Shown in pieces: positions 1 through 8,561 of a stretch of DNA of 64,000 nucleotides. The notes beneath the pieces were generated by a model. The model worked only from the letters and a program-made list of their open reading frames with translations, searched no databases and was not told the origin of the DNA. The first letter of the stretch is position 1. The number at the start of each line of letters is the position of its first letter. The position numbers were made by a program, and so were the translations under genes. Location: positions 27,900 to 91,899 of the forward strand of contig DLLF01000036.1 in NCBI GenBank assembly GCA_002477945.1, written 5' to 3'. The DNA comes from Bacteroidales bacterium UBA7569 (GTDB lineage Bacteria > Bacteroidota > Bacteroidia > Bacteroidales > Paludibacteraceae).

Positions 1-80
1 ATATTTTTGGCAACGCCCGACGCACAGCCGGTGACTTTTCTTTGGTTTCTTTTGGTCAGGCAAAAGAAAAGAAAGGAGTA
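1..80 (+). repeat. Hairpin-bearing intergenic repeat (copy 1)
   Basis: The stretch from about 14 to 77 matches 36985-37050 closely: a CCGAC(G/A)CACA(G/A)CCGGTGA head, a TTTTCTTTGG block, then TTTCTTTTG, GTCAGG, CAAAAGAAA, which forms a purine/pyrimidine hairpin with a GTCAGG loop. At the second site it is the last module of a composite repeat, so the other modules may lie just outside the window. Function is unknown. The hairpin could work as a terminator or mRNA-end structure; this is inference. Confidence 0.7.
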
Positions 81-174
81 GGCATGATATGATTGAGATT
101 CTCATGTGTTTTAAATGATGAGTAAAATGAATGAACTTAATTTCGCTAACGGGTAAATAATAATAAAATTCTAT

Positions 175-657
175 ATGGATACTACAACAACCTTGATTGC
201 AGGGGTCATAGTATTACTCTGCATCTTACCTATATTTTTGATGAATGAATCGCGTCGTCGTCGTGAACGTCGTGGCAAAGCCGTTCTTTCGGAAATGGCA
301 AACAAAGAAAATGCAACGCTTGCCGATTGTCGTATCGAGCAGCGTTTTCTGATTGGACTCAGTGCGGATAAGCATCTGCTTTTCTTTGCACGTCTGGTGG
401 AAAAAGGAGAGTACTCTCACTCCGTATTCCGTTTGAAAAACTATACACGGTGCGTGGTGGAGCATGATGAACATCAAGAGGGTCCGAAATCCGATCGTTG
501 TACGATGATTGACCAAGTCCGTCTGTGTCTTCTGCCTAAAGAAGGAAATGAGGTGGCAAATCTGATTTTCTACGATACCAATCTCGACCAGCAGGCTCAT
601 TCCGATGAGATGAAAATTGCGGAAGAGTGGCAACGCATCATTGCTGCTTGTTTGTAA
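175..657 (+). CDS. Small membrane-anchored protein of unknown function
   Basis: A 160-residue protein not recognised as any named family. Residues about 6-23 form one hydrophobic segment, followed at once by an Arg-rich patch (RRRRERR), so the protein is probably anchored with the C-terminal 130 residues in the cytoplasm by the positive-inside rule. That soluble part is mixed alpha/beta in character with no clear catalytic motif. No TAnnTTTG promoter is visible directly upstream. A strong terminator follows within 10 bp, so the gene is probably a single transcription unit or the end of one. Repeat elements lie on both sides. The start is the first ATG in frame. Confidence 0.7.
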   Translation: MDTTTTLIAGVIVLLCILPIFLMNESRRRRERRGKAVLSEMANKENATLADCRIEQRFLIGLSADKHLLFFARLVEKGEYSHSVFRLKNYTRCVVEHDEHQEGPKSDRCTMIDQVRLCLLPKEGNEVANLIFYDTNLDQQAHSDEMKIAEEWQRIIAACL

Positions 658-663
658 ATCGCT

Positions 664-701
664 GACGTTCGGATATGACTCATATCCGAACGTCTTTTTT
701 T
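664..701 (+). terminator. Rho-independent terminator
   Basis: GACGTTCGGATATGA at 664-678 is followed, after one base, by its exact reverse complement at 680-694 and then seven T residues (695-701). It begins 7 bp after the stop of the 160-residue membrane protein. Confidence 0.93.
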
Positions 702-790
702 GTATCTCTGTCATATCTTTGATGTAATGGCATATTATTTTCCGGCTGCCGTCTTTCGTCCTTGCCTTGTCAATCTTCTGACGGATTCTT

Positions 791-920
791 TACGACCCCT
801 CAACGACACCTGAAGCCGACCTCGACGAAACATCAATGAAAGGGCAATAACGTAAAATCGTACATCGTACATCGTCAAATCGTAAATCTCTTGACCCCTG
901 AACGGGACTTTGAACTGCTC
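791..920 (+). repeat. 11-bp tandem array, locus 1, with an ATCGTACATC element
   Basis: Array units of 11 bp run from 791: TACGACCCCT, CAACGACACCT, GAAGCCGACCT, then decayed units to about 840. An ATCGTACATC-type direct-repeat element lies at 855-890, nearly identical to 36799-36833. A further pair of units (TTGACCCCT, GAACGGGACTT) follows at 891-910. These occupy most of the 420-bp gap before nadC. The rest of the gap holds a terminator and the nadC promoter. Confidence 0.8.
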
Positions 921-985
921 TGTCCGTAATCTTCTCCTGATTTTTTGCCGCTGTCAATGCAGTGTACAAACCATATACGTGTCTT

Positions 986-1017
986 TTTGGCTGTTCCCGA
1001 AAATAATTGTACCTTTG
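986..1017 (+). promoter_or_regulatory. Bacteroidetes-type promoter for the nadC operon
   Basis: TTTG at 986-989, a 20-bp spacer and TACCTTTG at 1010-1017 match the Bacteroidetes primary sigma-factor consensus. It leaves a leader of about 55-60 nt before the nadC ATG. Confidence 0.8.
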
Positions 1018-1077
1018 CAATCGGTGGAGTAGGGTGACTCTGCAACGCTAATTGGAAATTATTGATATTTAGGTATA

Positions 1078-1926
1078 ATGGAACGTGAAAAATTAGAACA
1101 ACTCATCGACTTGTGGTTCGCAGAAGACATCAGGGACGGGGATCACACATCTCTTTCCTGTATTCCTGCCGATGCAATGGGTTGTAGTCAACTTATCATT
1201 AAGGAGGATGGAATCCTTGCGGGAGTTGGTGTGGCGGAAGTGATATGCCACCGTTTTGACCCCGAATTGCGTATGGAGATTTTTTTGCGCGACGGGGCGG
1301 AAGTCCATCGGGGAGACATCGCTTTCCGTGTGTATGGACGTATTCTTTCTCTGCTGCAAGTCGAACGCACTATGCTCAACATCATGCAGCGTATGAGCGG
1401 AATCGCTACCACAACGCATCGCTATGTACGCCTTCTGGAAGGGACGCATACCCGTGTCCTGGACACCCGTAAAACGACTCCGGGACTTCGTCTCTTGGAA
1501 AAAGAAGCGGTCAAAATAGGAGGGGGAACCAATCATCGTATTGGTCTCTTCGATATGATACTGCTCAAGGATAACCATGTCGATTTCGCAGGCGGAATAC
1601 CGCAAGCCATTTCCCGCGCAAAGAACTATTGCAAGGAAAAGGGAAAAGACTTGAAAATAGAAATAGAAGTCCGTAACTTCGATGAACTTCGGCAGGTGTT
1701 GGAAACAGGCGGTGTCGATCGGATAATGCTCGATAATTTCACTCCGGAAGACACGCGCCGTGCCGTGGAGATGATTGGAGGACGTTATGAGACGGAGTCG
1801 TCGGGAGGTATAACTCTTGACACCATTCGCAGTTATGCGGAATGTGGCGTCGATTTCGTCTCGGTAGGGGCTCTCACTCATTCCGTAAAGAGTCTTGATA
1901 TGAGTTTCAAAGCAGTTAAACAATAG
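1078..1926 (+). CDS. nadC: Nicotinate-nucleotide pyrophosphorylase (carboxylating)
   Basis: Quinolinate phosphoribosyltransferase, which turns quinolinate and PRPP into nicotinate mononucleotide, CO2 and PPi in de novo NAD synthesis. The 282-residue length is normal. The N-terminal sandwich domain contains DIRDGDHTS, and the barrel carries the family signature DTRKTTPGLRLLEK at about residue 123, followed by GGGTNHR and LLKDNH, which bind quinolinate and PRPP phosphates. It is the first gene of a tightly spaced series: the aminopeptidase begins 8 bp after its stop, and the other genes follow in the same direction with gaps of 20 bp or less. The ATG at 1078 sits about 60 nt behind a good promoter. 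Confidence 0.95.
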   Translation: MEREKLEQLIDLWFAEDIRDGDHTSLSCIPADAMGCSQLIIKEDGILAGVGVAEVICHRFDPELRMEIFLRDGAEVHRGDIAFRVYGRILSLLQVERTMLNIMQRMSGIATTTHRYVRLLEGTHTRVLDTRKTTPGLRLLEKEAVKIGGGTNHRIGLFDMILLKDNHVDFAGGIPQAISRAKNYCKEKGKDLKIEIEVRNFDELRQVLETGGVDRIMLDNFTPEDTRRAVEMIGGRYETESSGGITLDTIRSYAECGVDFVSVGALTHSVKSLDMSFKAVKQ

Positions 1927-1933
1927 CAGTACA

Positions 1934-3742
1934 ATGAATAGTATCAATCAGCGTATCAGTTCGTTGCGTCAATTGATGCGCGAATACAACTTGCAGGCGT
2001 ATATTGTCCCCGGAACCGATCCGCACGCCTCGGAGTATATGGCGTCCCATTGGATGGAAACCACGTGGATTTCCGGCTTCAAAGGAGAAACAGGAACGGT
2101 GGTGGTCACTCTCGACCATGCCTTTCTTTGGACGGACAGCCGCTACTATCTGCAAGCCGAAAAAGAACTCGCAGGCTCGGAGGTCGGCTTGATGAAAGAA
2201 AGTGAGGTAGATACACCGTCTATTCCTGAGTGGCTCTGTTCCGTTCTTGCACAGGGTAGCAAGGTGGGCGTGAATGCGGAGATGTTCTCGCAGCAAGCCT
2301 ACGTGGCGTTGGCTGATACAATGCGGGAGAAACAGATCGCTTTGGTGTCCGTGGATCTTATCCGTCCTCTGTGGGTGGAGAATCGTCCCGCTATTCCCGA
2401 TGCACCCCTCTATCCCTACCTGCAAGAGTATGCGGGAGAGAGCGTCGAAAGCAAGTTCGCACGTGTCCGTGCCGGGATGCAACGCTATGGAGCAAGCGTC
2501 CTCGTCCTTTCTGCATTGGATGAGATTGCTTGGCTGCTCAATATACGGGGTACGGATGTGGAGTATAACCCTGTTGTGATTGGTTATGCCGTGCTTGAGA
2601 TGGACAAGTGTACGCTCTTTGTCAATCCTCGGAAGGTTGACGCGGAGGCGGCAGCCTATTTGCAGGAGCATAACATCGCACGTCAGGACTATGACGCGGT
2701 GTACAACTATCTGCATACACTTACGGGAAAAACGGTTCTCTTCGATGGCACTCGTCTCAATCGCGCCTTGTGGGAGGCTATAGCAGACAATTGTCCTAAG
2801 GTGGACAAACAATCACCTGTTCTGCTCCTCAAAAGCAGAAAGAATGATGTGGAACTGCAAGGCGAACGCATCGCAATGCGCCGCGATGCCGTGGCACTCA
2901 CGCGCTTCTTCCTGTGGTTGGAAAAGACTTTTGGAACACAGACACTGACGGAATACGACCTTATGCAGAAACTGCATGAGTTCCGTGCCGCGCAGGAACA
3001 CTTCGTGGAGGAGAGTTTCTGCACCATCGCAGGATTCCGTGGCAATGGTGCCATTGTGCATTATCAGGCAACGGCAGACGATTGTGCCGAAGTTTCCGGC
3101 AAAGGGGTACTCCTTTTGGACTCGGGCGGACAGTATCTGGAGGGAACTACCGACATCACGCGTACGGTTTGGTTGGGCGAAATACCTCAGCCCGGTACTG
3201 CTGAGGAGACTTCGTTCCGACGTTTCTGCCACGACTTCACGCTGGTTCTTAAGGGACATATCGCTTTGGCATGCGCTCGTTTCCCACGGGGAACACGGGG
3301 AAATCAGGTGGATATTCTGGCCCGTCAGTATATGTGGCAGGAGGGCTTGTCTTTCGGACATGGCACGGGCCACGGGGTAGGGCACTTCCTTGGCTGCCAC
3401 GAGGGACCGCAAAACATTCGCACCGACAACAATCCGACGTCCCTTGAGGAGGGGATGATCTGCTCCGATGAACCCGGACTCTACCGCAGTGGGGAGTATG
3501 GTATCCGTACCGAAAACCTCATAACGGTCGTTCCTGTCCAGAAGACCGACTTCGGAGAATTCCTCGGTTTTGAGGTGCTGACGCTCTGTTACTATGATAC
3601 ACGTCTCATCGAAAAGGAACTCCTCACACGCAAAGAAATTGCTTGGATTAATGCCTACCATCAGCGTGTGCTGCAAGAAATAACACCATTGCTCACTCCT
3701 GAGGAGGCACATTGGTTGCAAGCAAAATGTGAAACGATTTGA
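1934..3742 (+). CDS. Xaa-Pro aminopeptidase (M24B, aminopeptidase P type)
   Basis: A 602-residue two-metal aminopeptidase that removes N-terminal residues ahead of proline. It has two creatinase-like N-terminal domains (roughly 1-300) and a C-terminal pita-bread catalytic domain. Metal-site landmarks are visible: LLDSGGQYLEGTTDITRT (two Asp ligands), FGHGTGHGVGHFLGCHEGP (His region) and Glu residues in DEPGLYRSGEYGIRTEN. The length matches the large, about 600-residue aminopeptidase P class rather than the 440-residue E. coli PepP. No signal peptide is present, so it is cytoplasmic. It begins 8 bp after nadC and is probably co-transcribed with it and argS. Confidence 0.92.
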   Translation: MNSINQRISSLRQLMREYNLQAYIVPGTDPHASEYMASHWMETTWISGFKGETGTVVVTLDHAFLWTDSRYYLQAEKELAGSEVGLMKESEVDTPSIPEWLCSVLAQGSKVGVNAEMFSQQAYVALADTMREKQIALVSVDLIRPLWVENRPAIPDAPLYPYLQEYAGESVESKFARVRAGMQRYGASVLVLSALDEIAWLLNIRGTDVEYNPVVIGYAVLEMDKCTLFVNPRKVDAEAAAYLQEHNIARQDYDAVYNYLHTLTGKTVLFDGTRLNRALWEAIADNCPKVDKQSPVLLLKSRKNDVELQGERIAMRRDAVALTRFFLWLEKTFGTQTLTEYDLMQKLHEFRAAQEHFVEESFCTIAGFRGNGAIVHYQATADDCAEVSGKGVLLLDSGGQYLEGTTDITRTVWLGEIPQPGTAEETSFRRFCHDFTLVLKGHIALACARFPRGTRGNQVDILARQYMWQEGLSFGHGTGHGVGHFLGCHEGPQNIRTDNNPTSLEEGMICSDEPGLYRSGEYGIRTENLITVVPVQKTDFGEFLGFEVLTLCYYDTRLIEKELLTRKEIAWINAYHQRVLQEITPLLTPEEAHWLQAKCETI

Positions 3743-3761
3743 ATAACGTCAGTAAGATAAA

Positions 3762-5555
3762 ATGAGTATAGAAACGACATTGGCTCATCGTGTGCAAGAG
3801 GCGGTGAAGAACCTCTACGGCATCGAAGTGAGTGAACAGCAGGTGCAACTGCAGAAAACGCGTCCCGAGTTTGAGGGCGACATCACGCTGGTGGTGTTCC
3901 CGTTTGTGAAGGCGGCACGCAAAGCACCCGCACAAGTGGCGGCAGAGATGGGCGAGGCATTGCAGGGCGACCTCGTGGAGAAATTCAATGCTGTGCAAGG
4001 ATTCCTCAATCTCAGCATTGCGCAAACCTATTGGCTTGAGCAGTTGCAAACCATTGCCAATACGGAGAACTACGGCTGTCATACCCGCACCAAAGAGGAC
4101 GGTACGCAGCCGCTGATGATGGTGGAATATAGTTCGCCGAACACCAACAAGCCCCTTCATCTCGGGCATGTGCGCAACAACCTGTTGGGCTACTCAATTG
4201 CAAAGATACAGGAGGCAAACGGTTGGAAAGTGGTGAAAACCAACATTGTGAACGACCGCGGCATACATATCTGCAAGTCGATGCTGGCATGGCTGAAATT
4301 CGGCAACGGTGAGACCCCCGAGTCAAGTGGCAAGAAAGGTGACCACCTGATAGGCGACTACTATGTGCGCTTTGATGTGGAGTACAAGAAGCAAATCAAA
4401 GACCTGATGGCGCAGGGTATGGACGAGGAGACTGCCAAGAAAGAGGCACCGCTCATCAAAGAGGCGCAGGCAATGCTGCTCAAGTGGGAGCAGGGCGACC
4501 CCGAGGTGCGTGCGCTCTGGCAGAAGATGAACAGTTGGGTCTATGCCGGCTTCGACGAGACCTACAAGCAGATGGGTGTCAGTTTCGATAAGATTTACTA
4601 TGAGTCGAATACCTATCTCGAGGGTAAGAAAGAGGTGGAACGCGGTCTGAAAGAGGGGCTGTTCTATCGTCGCGAGGACGGTTCCGTATGGGCAGACCTT
4701 ACGCAAGACGGTTTGGACGAGAAACTGCTGCTCCGCTCCGACGGCACATCGGTCTATATGACGCAGGATATAGGTACTGCCAAACTGCGTTTCCAGGACT
4801 ATCCCATCGACAAGATGGTCTATGTGGTGGGCAACGAACAGGAGTACCACTTCAAGGTGCTGTCTATCCTCCTCGACCGCCTCGGGTTCCCCTTCGGAAA
4901 GGAATTGGTGCATTTCAGTTACGGAATGGTGGAACTGCCCAACGGCAAGATGAAGAGCCGCGAGGGTACGGTGGTGGACGCCGATGATCTGATGGCGCAG
5001 ATGATTGCCGATGCCCGTGAGATTTCCAAAGACAAAGTGAATACCCTGCCTGACATCACCGCCGACGAGGCAAACGAGATAGCGCGTATCGTGGGCCTGG
5101 GCGCATTGAAATACTTTATTCTCAAGGTGGATCCGCGCAAGAATATGCTCTTCAACCCCGCAGAGAGTATCGATTTCAACGGCAATACGGGACCATTTAT
5201 CCAATATACTTACGCGCGTATCCAAAGCGTGCTGCGCAAGGCGGAGGCAGCCCACGACCTTAATGACTTCAACGATCTTAAAGTCCTTAACGGCAAAGAG
5301 TTGGCACTTATCCAACGCTTGGCGGATTATCCCGTTGTAGTGCGTCAAGCGGGCAACGATTTCTCGCCTGCCGTGATTGCAAACTATGCGTATGCGCTGG
5401 CGTGCGATTTCAACTCGTTCTACCACAACTACAGCATTCTCAACGAACCCGATACCACCGTCCGTGCCATGCGTCTGACGCTTTCTGCTACGGTGGCAAA
5501 GGTTATCCGCAGTGCAATGTCGCTGCTGGGTATTGAGGTGCCGGACAGGATGTAA
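3762..5555 (+). CDS. argS: Arginyl-tRNA synthetase
   Basis: Class I synthetase that charges tRNA-Arg; 597 residues, a normal length. The N-terminal Add-1 domain (about 1-110) is followed by the catalytic core with the HIGH-type motif in NTNKPLHLGHVRNN and the KMSK-type site as MKSREGTVVDADD. The C-terminal DALR anticodon-binding domain ends in LLGIEVPDRM. The HIGH motif reads HLGH, as is usual for ArgRS. Codon choice is noticeably richer in C- and G-ending codons than in the flanking genes, as expected for a highly expressed gene. It is third in the nadC series, 19 bp after the aminopeptidase and 4 bp before dapF. Confidence 0.97.
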   Translation: MSIETTLAHRVQEAVKNLYGIEVSEQQVQLQKTRPEFEGDITLVVFPFVKAARKAPAQVAAEMGEALQGDLVEKFNAVQGFLNLSIAQTYWLEQLQTIANTENYGCHTRTKEDGTQPLMMVEYSSPNTNKPLHLGHVRNNLLGYSIAKIQEANGWKVVKTNIVNDRGIHICKSMLAWLKFGNGETPESSGKKGDHLIGDYYVRFDVEYKKQIKDLMAQGMDEETAKKEAPLIKEAQAMLLKWEQGDPEVRALWQKMNSWVYAGFDETYKQMGVSFDKIYYESNTYLEGKKEVERGLKEGLFYRREDGSVWADLTQDGLDEKLLLRSDGTSVYMTQDIGTAKLRFQDYPIDKMVYVVGNEQEYHFKVLSILLDRLGFPFGKELVHFSYGMVELPNGKMKSREGTVVDADDLMAQMIADAREISKDKVNTLPDITADEANEIARIVGLGALKYFILKVDPRKNMLFNPAESIDFNGNTGPFIQYTYARIQSVLRKAEAAHDLNDFNDLKVLNGKELALIQRLADYPVVVRQAGNDFSPAVIANYAYALACDFNSFYHNYSILNEPDTTVRAMRLTLSATVAKVIRSAMSLLGIEVPDRM

Positions 5556-5559
5556 TCCT

Positions 5560-6387
5560 ATGAAGATTGCTTTCACCAAGATGCAGGGTACAGGCAACGA
5601 CTATATTTATATAGACGCTTGCCGCTGTCCCGTAGCAGAACCCGAGTCGTTGGCAAAACGACTCAGTGACAGGCATTTCTCTGTGGGAGCCGATGGGTTG
5701 GTGCTGATTCTTCCTTCCGATAAAGCCGATCTCCGTATGCGGATGTTCAATGCGGATGGTTCGGAGGCGCAGATGTGCGGCAATGCAGCCCGTTGTGTGG
5801 CACGCTATGCAGTGGATCATGGCTTGGTTGAGAACGATGATTTTACGTTGGAGACCATGGCAGGAATCAAACATCTGCACGTTAGTCGAAGTAATGGAAT
5901 CGTCTCATCAGTCCGTGTGGATATGGGAGAACCTGTGATAAAAACAATGGACTCGACCGCTGATTGTCTGTTGGCGCAAAGTGGTGTCGTTCGGCTCTTT
6001 GCACATGATTTCACGTTGGTGGATATGGGCAATCCGCATGCAGTATGCTTTGTGAAAGATGTGGAATCTTTTCCTGTACACACGCTCGGAGCGCAAGTGG
6101 AGAATCATCCTTTGTTCCCTTTGCGGACCAATGTGGAATTCGTTGAGCTGGTTGATTCAGAACACTTGTGTATGCGTGTTTGGGAACGTGGAACGGGCGA
6201 AACCTTGGCATGCGGAACGGGGGCTTGTGCTTCCGCGGTTGCGGCAATATCGAAGGGGATGGCGCAACGGAATCTGTCTCTTCGGGTGCTTGGAGGAGAA
6301 CTGCAAGTCTGCTGGGACAGTCAAACCCATCATGTCTTCCTGCAAGGACCTGCTAATTATTGTTTTGAAGGAACTGTACAACTATGA
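5560..6387 (+). CDS. dapF: Diaminopimelate epimerase
   Basis: Converts LL-diaminopimelate to meso-diaminopimelate for lysine and peptidoglycan. The protein has 275 residues, with the two catalytic cysteines in MCGNAARC (Cys73) and ACGTGACAS (near residue 220), each in its half of the pseudo-symmetric fold. An upstream in-frame start at 5512 would lie inside argS and add 16 non-homologous residues, so the ATG at 5560 giving MKIAFTKMQGTGND is chosen. The stop overlaps the dapL start (ATGA), showing translational coupling with the enzyme that makes its substrate. Confidence 0.96.
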   Translation: MKIAFTKMQGTGNDYIYIDACRCPVAEPESLAKRLSDRHFSVGADGLVLILPSDKADLRMRMFNADGSEAQMCGNAARCVARYAVDHGLVENDDFTLETMAGIKHLHVSRSNGIVSSVRVDMGEPVIKTMDSTADCLLAQSGVVRLFAHDFTLVDMGNPHAVCFVKDVESFPVHTLGAQVENHPLFPLRTNVEFVELVDSEHLCMRVWERGTGETLACGTGACASAVAAISKGMAQRNLSLRVLGGELQVCWDSQTHHVFLQGPANYCFEGTVQL

Positions 6388-7595
6388 ACATAAACGATAA
6401 TTTCCTGCGATTGCAAAACAACTATCTCTTCACAGAGATTGTCAACCGCACAAGACAATATATTGCGGCGCACCCGCAAAATCAATTGATAAAATTGGGT
6501 GTAGGCGATGTTACGCGTCCTTTGCCGAAGGCCGTCATTGAGGCAATGCACAAGGCGGTGGATGAACAGGGCAATGCACGTACTTTCCACGGCTATGGTC
6601 TGGAAGAGGGCTATATGTTTCTGCGTGAGGCTATTGCCAACAATGAATATGCTCCCATCGGTGTACACTTCTCCGCTTCCGAGATATTCATATCCGAAGG
6701 TGCGGGAAGCGACCTTGGCAATGTCAGTGACATCTTCAGTTCCGGGAATCGTGTCGCCATTCAGGACCCTTCCTATCCTGCCTATATCGACACTACGGTC
6801 ATGGCGGGGCGGGCTGGCACATGCCGTGATGGACGCTGGTCAAACATCGTCTATCTCCCTTTGCGTGCGGAGAACAATTTTATTCCCGAACTGCCCGAAA
6901 CAGATGTGGATATTATCTACCTCTGCTATCCGAATAATCCTACGGGTACGGCTCTCAATCACGACCAGTTGCGCGTGTGGGTCAACTATGCTCTTGAACA
7001 TAATGCAGTTATTATCTACGATGCTGCCTACAAGGCATTTATCCAAAGCCCCGATATACCCGCCAGTATCTATGAGATTCCCGATGCCAAACGGGTCGCC
7101 ATTGAGATATGCAGTTATAGCAAAACGGCAGGGTTTACGGGGGTACGTTGTGGCTACACGGTTGTTCCCAATGAGTTGAAGGATCGGGAAGGACATTCTC
7201 TCAACCCGCTGTGGGATCGTCGTCAATGCACCAAGTATAACGGCACTTCCTACATCTCGCAACGTGCGGCAGAGGCTGTCTATACGCCGCAAGGACGAAA
7301 GCAGGTCAAGGAGAATATCGACTATTATATGGGAAATGCCCGTATGATTCGTGAACAACTGCGAAGCATCGGGTTGGAGGTGTATGGAGGTGAACATGCA
7401 CCATATATATGGGTTCGCACGCCTCATGGTATGACCTCGTGGCAGTATTTCGACTTCCTGCTCAACGAGTGCGAAGTCGTCGCAACGCCGGGTGTAGGAT
7501 TTGGACCGTCTGGCGAAGGTTATCTCCGATTGACGGCTTTCGGAACGCACGAGCAGACAACAGAAGCACTCCGCCGTATCGCAAAGCATTCTTAA
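6384..7595 (+). CDS. dapL: LL-diaminopimelate aminotransferase
   Basis: PLP-dependent class I/II aminotransferase making LL-diaminopimelate from tetrahydrodipicolinate and glutamate in one step, bypassing the succinylase and acetylase routes. At 403 residues it has the expected length. Visible are LGVGDVTRPLP near the N terminus, YPNNPTGTAL, YDAAYKAFI, and the PLP lysine in SYSKTAGFTGVRCGYTV. It overlaps dapF by 4 bp. The dapF-dapL pair gives the final two steps to meso-diaminopimelate. No obvious terminator follows. Confidence 0.96.
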   Translation: MNINDNFLRLQNNYLFTEIVNRTRQYIAAHPQNQLIKLGVGDVTRPLPKAVIEAMHKAVDEQGNARTFHGYGLEEGYMFLREAIANNEYAPIGVHFSASEIFISEGAGSDLGNVSDIFSSGNRVAIQDPSYPAYIDTTVMAGRAGTCRDGRWSNIVYLPLRAENNFIPELPETDVDIIYLCYPNNPTGTALNHDQLRVWVNYALEHNAVIIYDAAYKAFIQSPDIPASIYEIPDAKRVAIEICSYSKTAGFTGVRCGYTVVPNELKDREGHSLNPLWDRRQCTKYNGTSYISQRAAEAVYTPQGRKQVKENIDYYMGNARMIREQLRSIGLEVYGGEHAPYIWVRTPHGMTSWQYFDFLLNECEVVATPGVGFGPSGEGYLRLTAFGTHEQTTEALRRIAKHS

Positions 7596-7689
7596 TCCGT
7601 ATGGTTTCTTATACAAAGGTAACCTGTAATACGCTCATCAGGTAACCATAAACCTGTGAATCTTTGCTGATTTTATAGTTCGTTTCTTC

Positions 7690-7697
7690 TATCTTTG
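7690..7697 (+). promoter_or_regulatory. Promoter -7 box (TATCTTTG)
   Basis: TATCTTTG stands 55 bp before the ATG of the 147-residue protein. A TTTG lies 23 bp upstream, a longer spacer than ideal, so only the -7 element is convincing. Confidence 0.6.
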
Positions 7698-7752
7698 CAA
7701 CATCTTTTTGAATCGACAGGCAGAGGTAACTGAATATAAATTATAAAATATC

Positions 7753-8196
7753 ATGGAAAATGATTTAACTTCTCAAGGTATTGGCTTTCCGAGACCAAGA
7801 TTGCAACATCAGAGATTGATTATGCAAACTATACATCGAATGTGTGATGAGATAATGGCGATACCTGGTTGGGAAGTATTGCCCGAAGCCACCGTAACCG
7901 ATAATCCCTACGATCGTTATCCCGACATTGTTGTGTTCGATGAAAACCAAATACCTGTCATGACTTTTGAGTTCTGTCTTCATAAGCAAATTCCGTACAA
8001 CAAACGCAAAGGTCGTATCTTGTTGGAACGCTTTCCGGATGCTTCATTTTTTATCTACGATTTTGAACGCCAAATACTTCTCGGAATGGACAGAGAACAT
8101 CCTCAGTGGGTCGATAATAGGGAGGTTTCCCTATACTCTCCATACCTCAAATATCCCATTCTGGATTATATCTTAGGTACGCATTGGGTATATTGA
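7753..8196 (+). CDS. Small protein with a possible PD-(D/E)XK-like fold
   Basis: A 147-residue soluble protein of no certain family. The central part reads YPDIVVFDENQIP, then VMTFEF, then HKQIPYNKRKGR and ASFFIYDFE. A Pro-Asp, a strand with Glu, a basic segment and a closing beta-strand in this order resemble the core of PD-(D/E)XK nuclease-fold proteins such as the Uma2/DUF820 group, but the canonical (D/E)XK is not present in strict form. I infer a distant relation only. It has its own promoter box, follows dapL by 157 bp and is followed by a repeat array. Confidence 0.55.
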   Translation: MENDLTSQGIGFPRPRLQHQRLIMQTIHRMCDEIMAIPGWEVLPEATVTDNPYDRYPDIVVFDENQIPVMTFEFCLHKQIPYNKRKGRILLERFPDASFFIYDFERQILLGMDREHPQWVDNREVSLYSPYLKYPILDYILGTHWVY

Positions 8197-8330
8197 GGCT
8201 GCTGATAGGCTTTGCCGAGACTCTTTCCGCCTGCAAAGAAATACTCTTTCCCTTTTTCCGCTTGTTTTTCTTGGGAGGTTTTGTCTGTCAATGCCGCTTT
8301 CTATGGAATCTGTATGTGGTGGCTCTCATT

Positions 8331-8395
8331 TACGATCCATCAAGCCGACCTGAAGCACACCTCAACGACCCCTGAACGAGGTCTGAACTGTCTTG
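8331..8395 (+). repeat. 11-bp tandem array, locus 2
   Basis: Consecutive 11-bp units CAAGCCGACCT, GAAGCACACCT, CAACGACCCCT, GAACGAGGTCT and GAACTGTCTTG run from 8341, preceded by a partial TACGATCCAT unit. It lies 135 bp after the stop of the 147-residue protein, in a 365-bp gap that otherwise holds only low-complexity sequence and the next promoter. Confidence 0.82.
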
Positions 8396-8496
8396 CAACG
8401 AGTGGTCAATGAAACAATTCGGACATCATCCGCCGCCAAATCCGTTTCAAATGGTGTACACGGATAACTTCTCATTTTCATTTTATTTCTTACTTA

Positions 8497-8528
8497 TTTG
8501 TACACATTGAAAATCGTTTGTACTTTTG
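8497..8528 (+). promoter_or_regulatory. Promoter for the 1387-residue secreted protein
   Basis: TTTG at 8497-8500, a 20-bp spacer and TACTTTTG at 8521-8528 fit the Bacteroidetes consensus. The gene starts about 30 nt downstream. Confidence 0.78.
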
Positions 8529-8561
8529 TACTGCGTAATAAAAATCACATAGATTAACAAT

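Noticed and set aside
1916..3721. Minus-strand frames opposite the Xaa-Pro aminopeptidase and similar shadows along the window
   Set aside because: The plus-strand genes have complete motifs; the opposite frames have none.
7619..7647. Two GGTAACC words after dapL as a terminator
   Set aside because: The arms do not pair well as an inverted repeat and there is no T tract.
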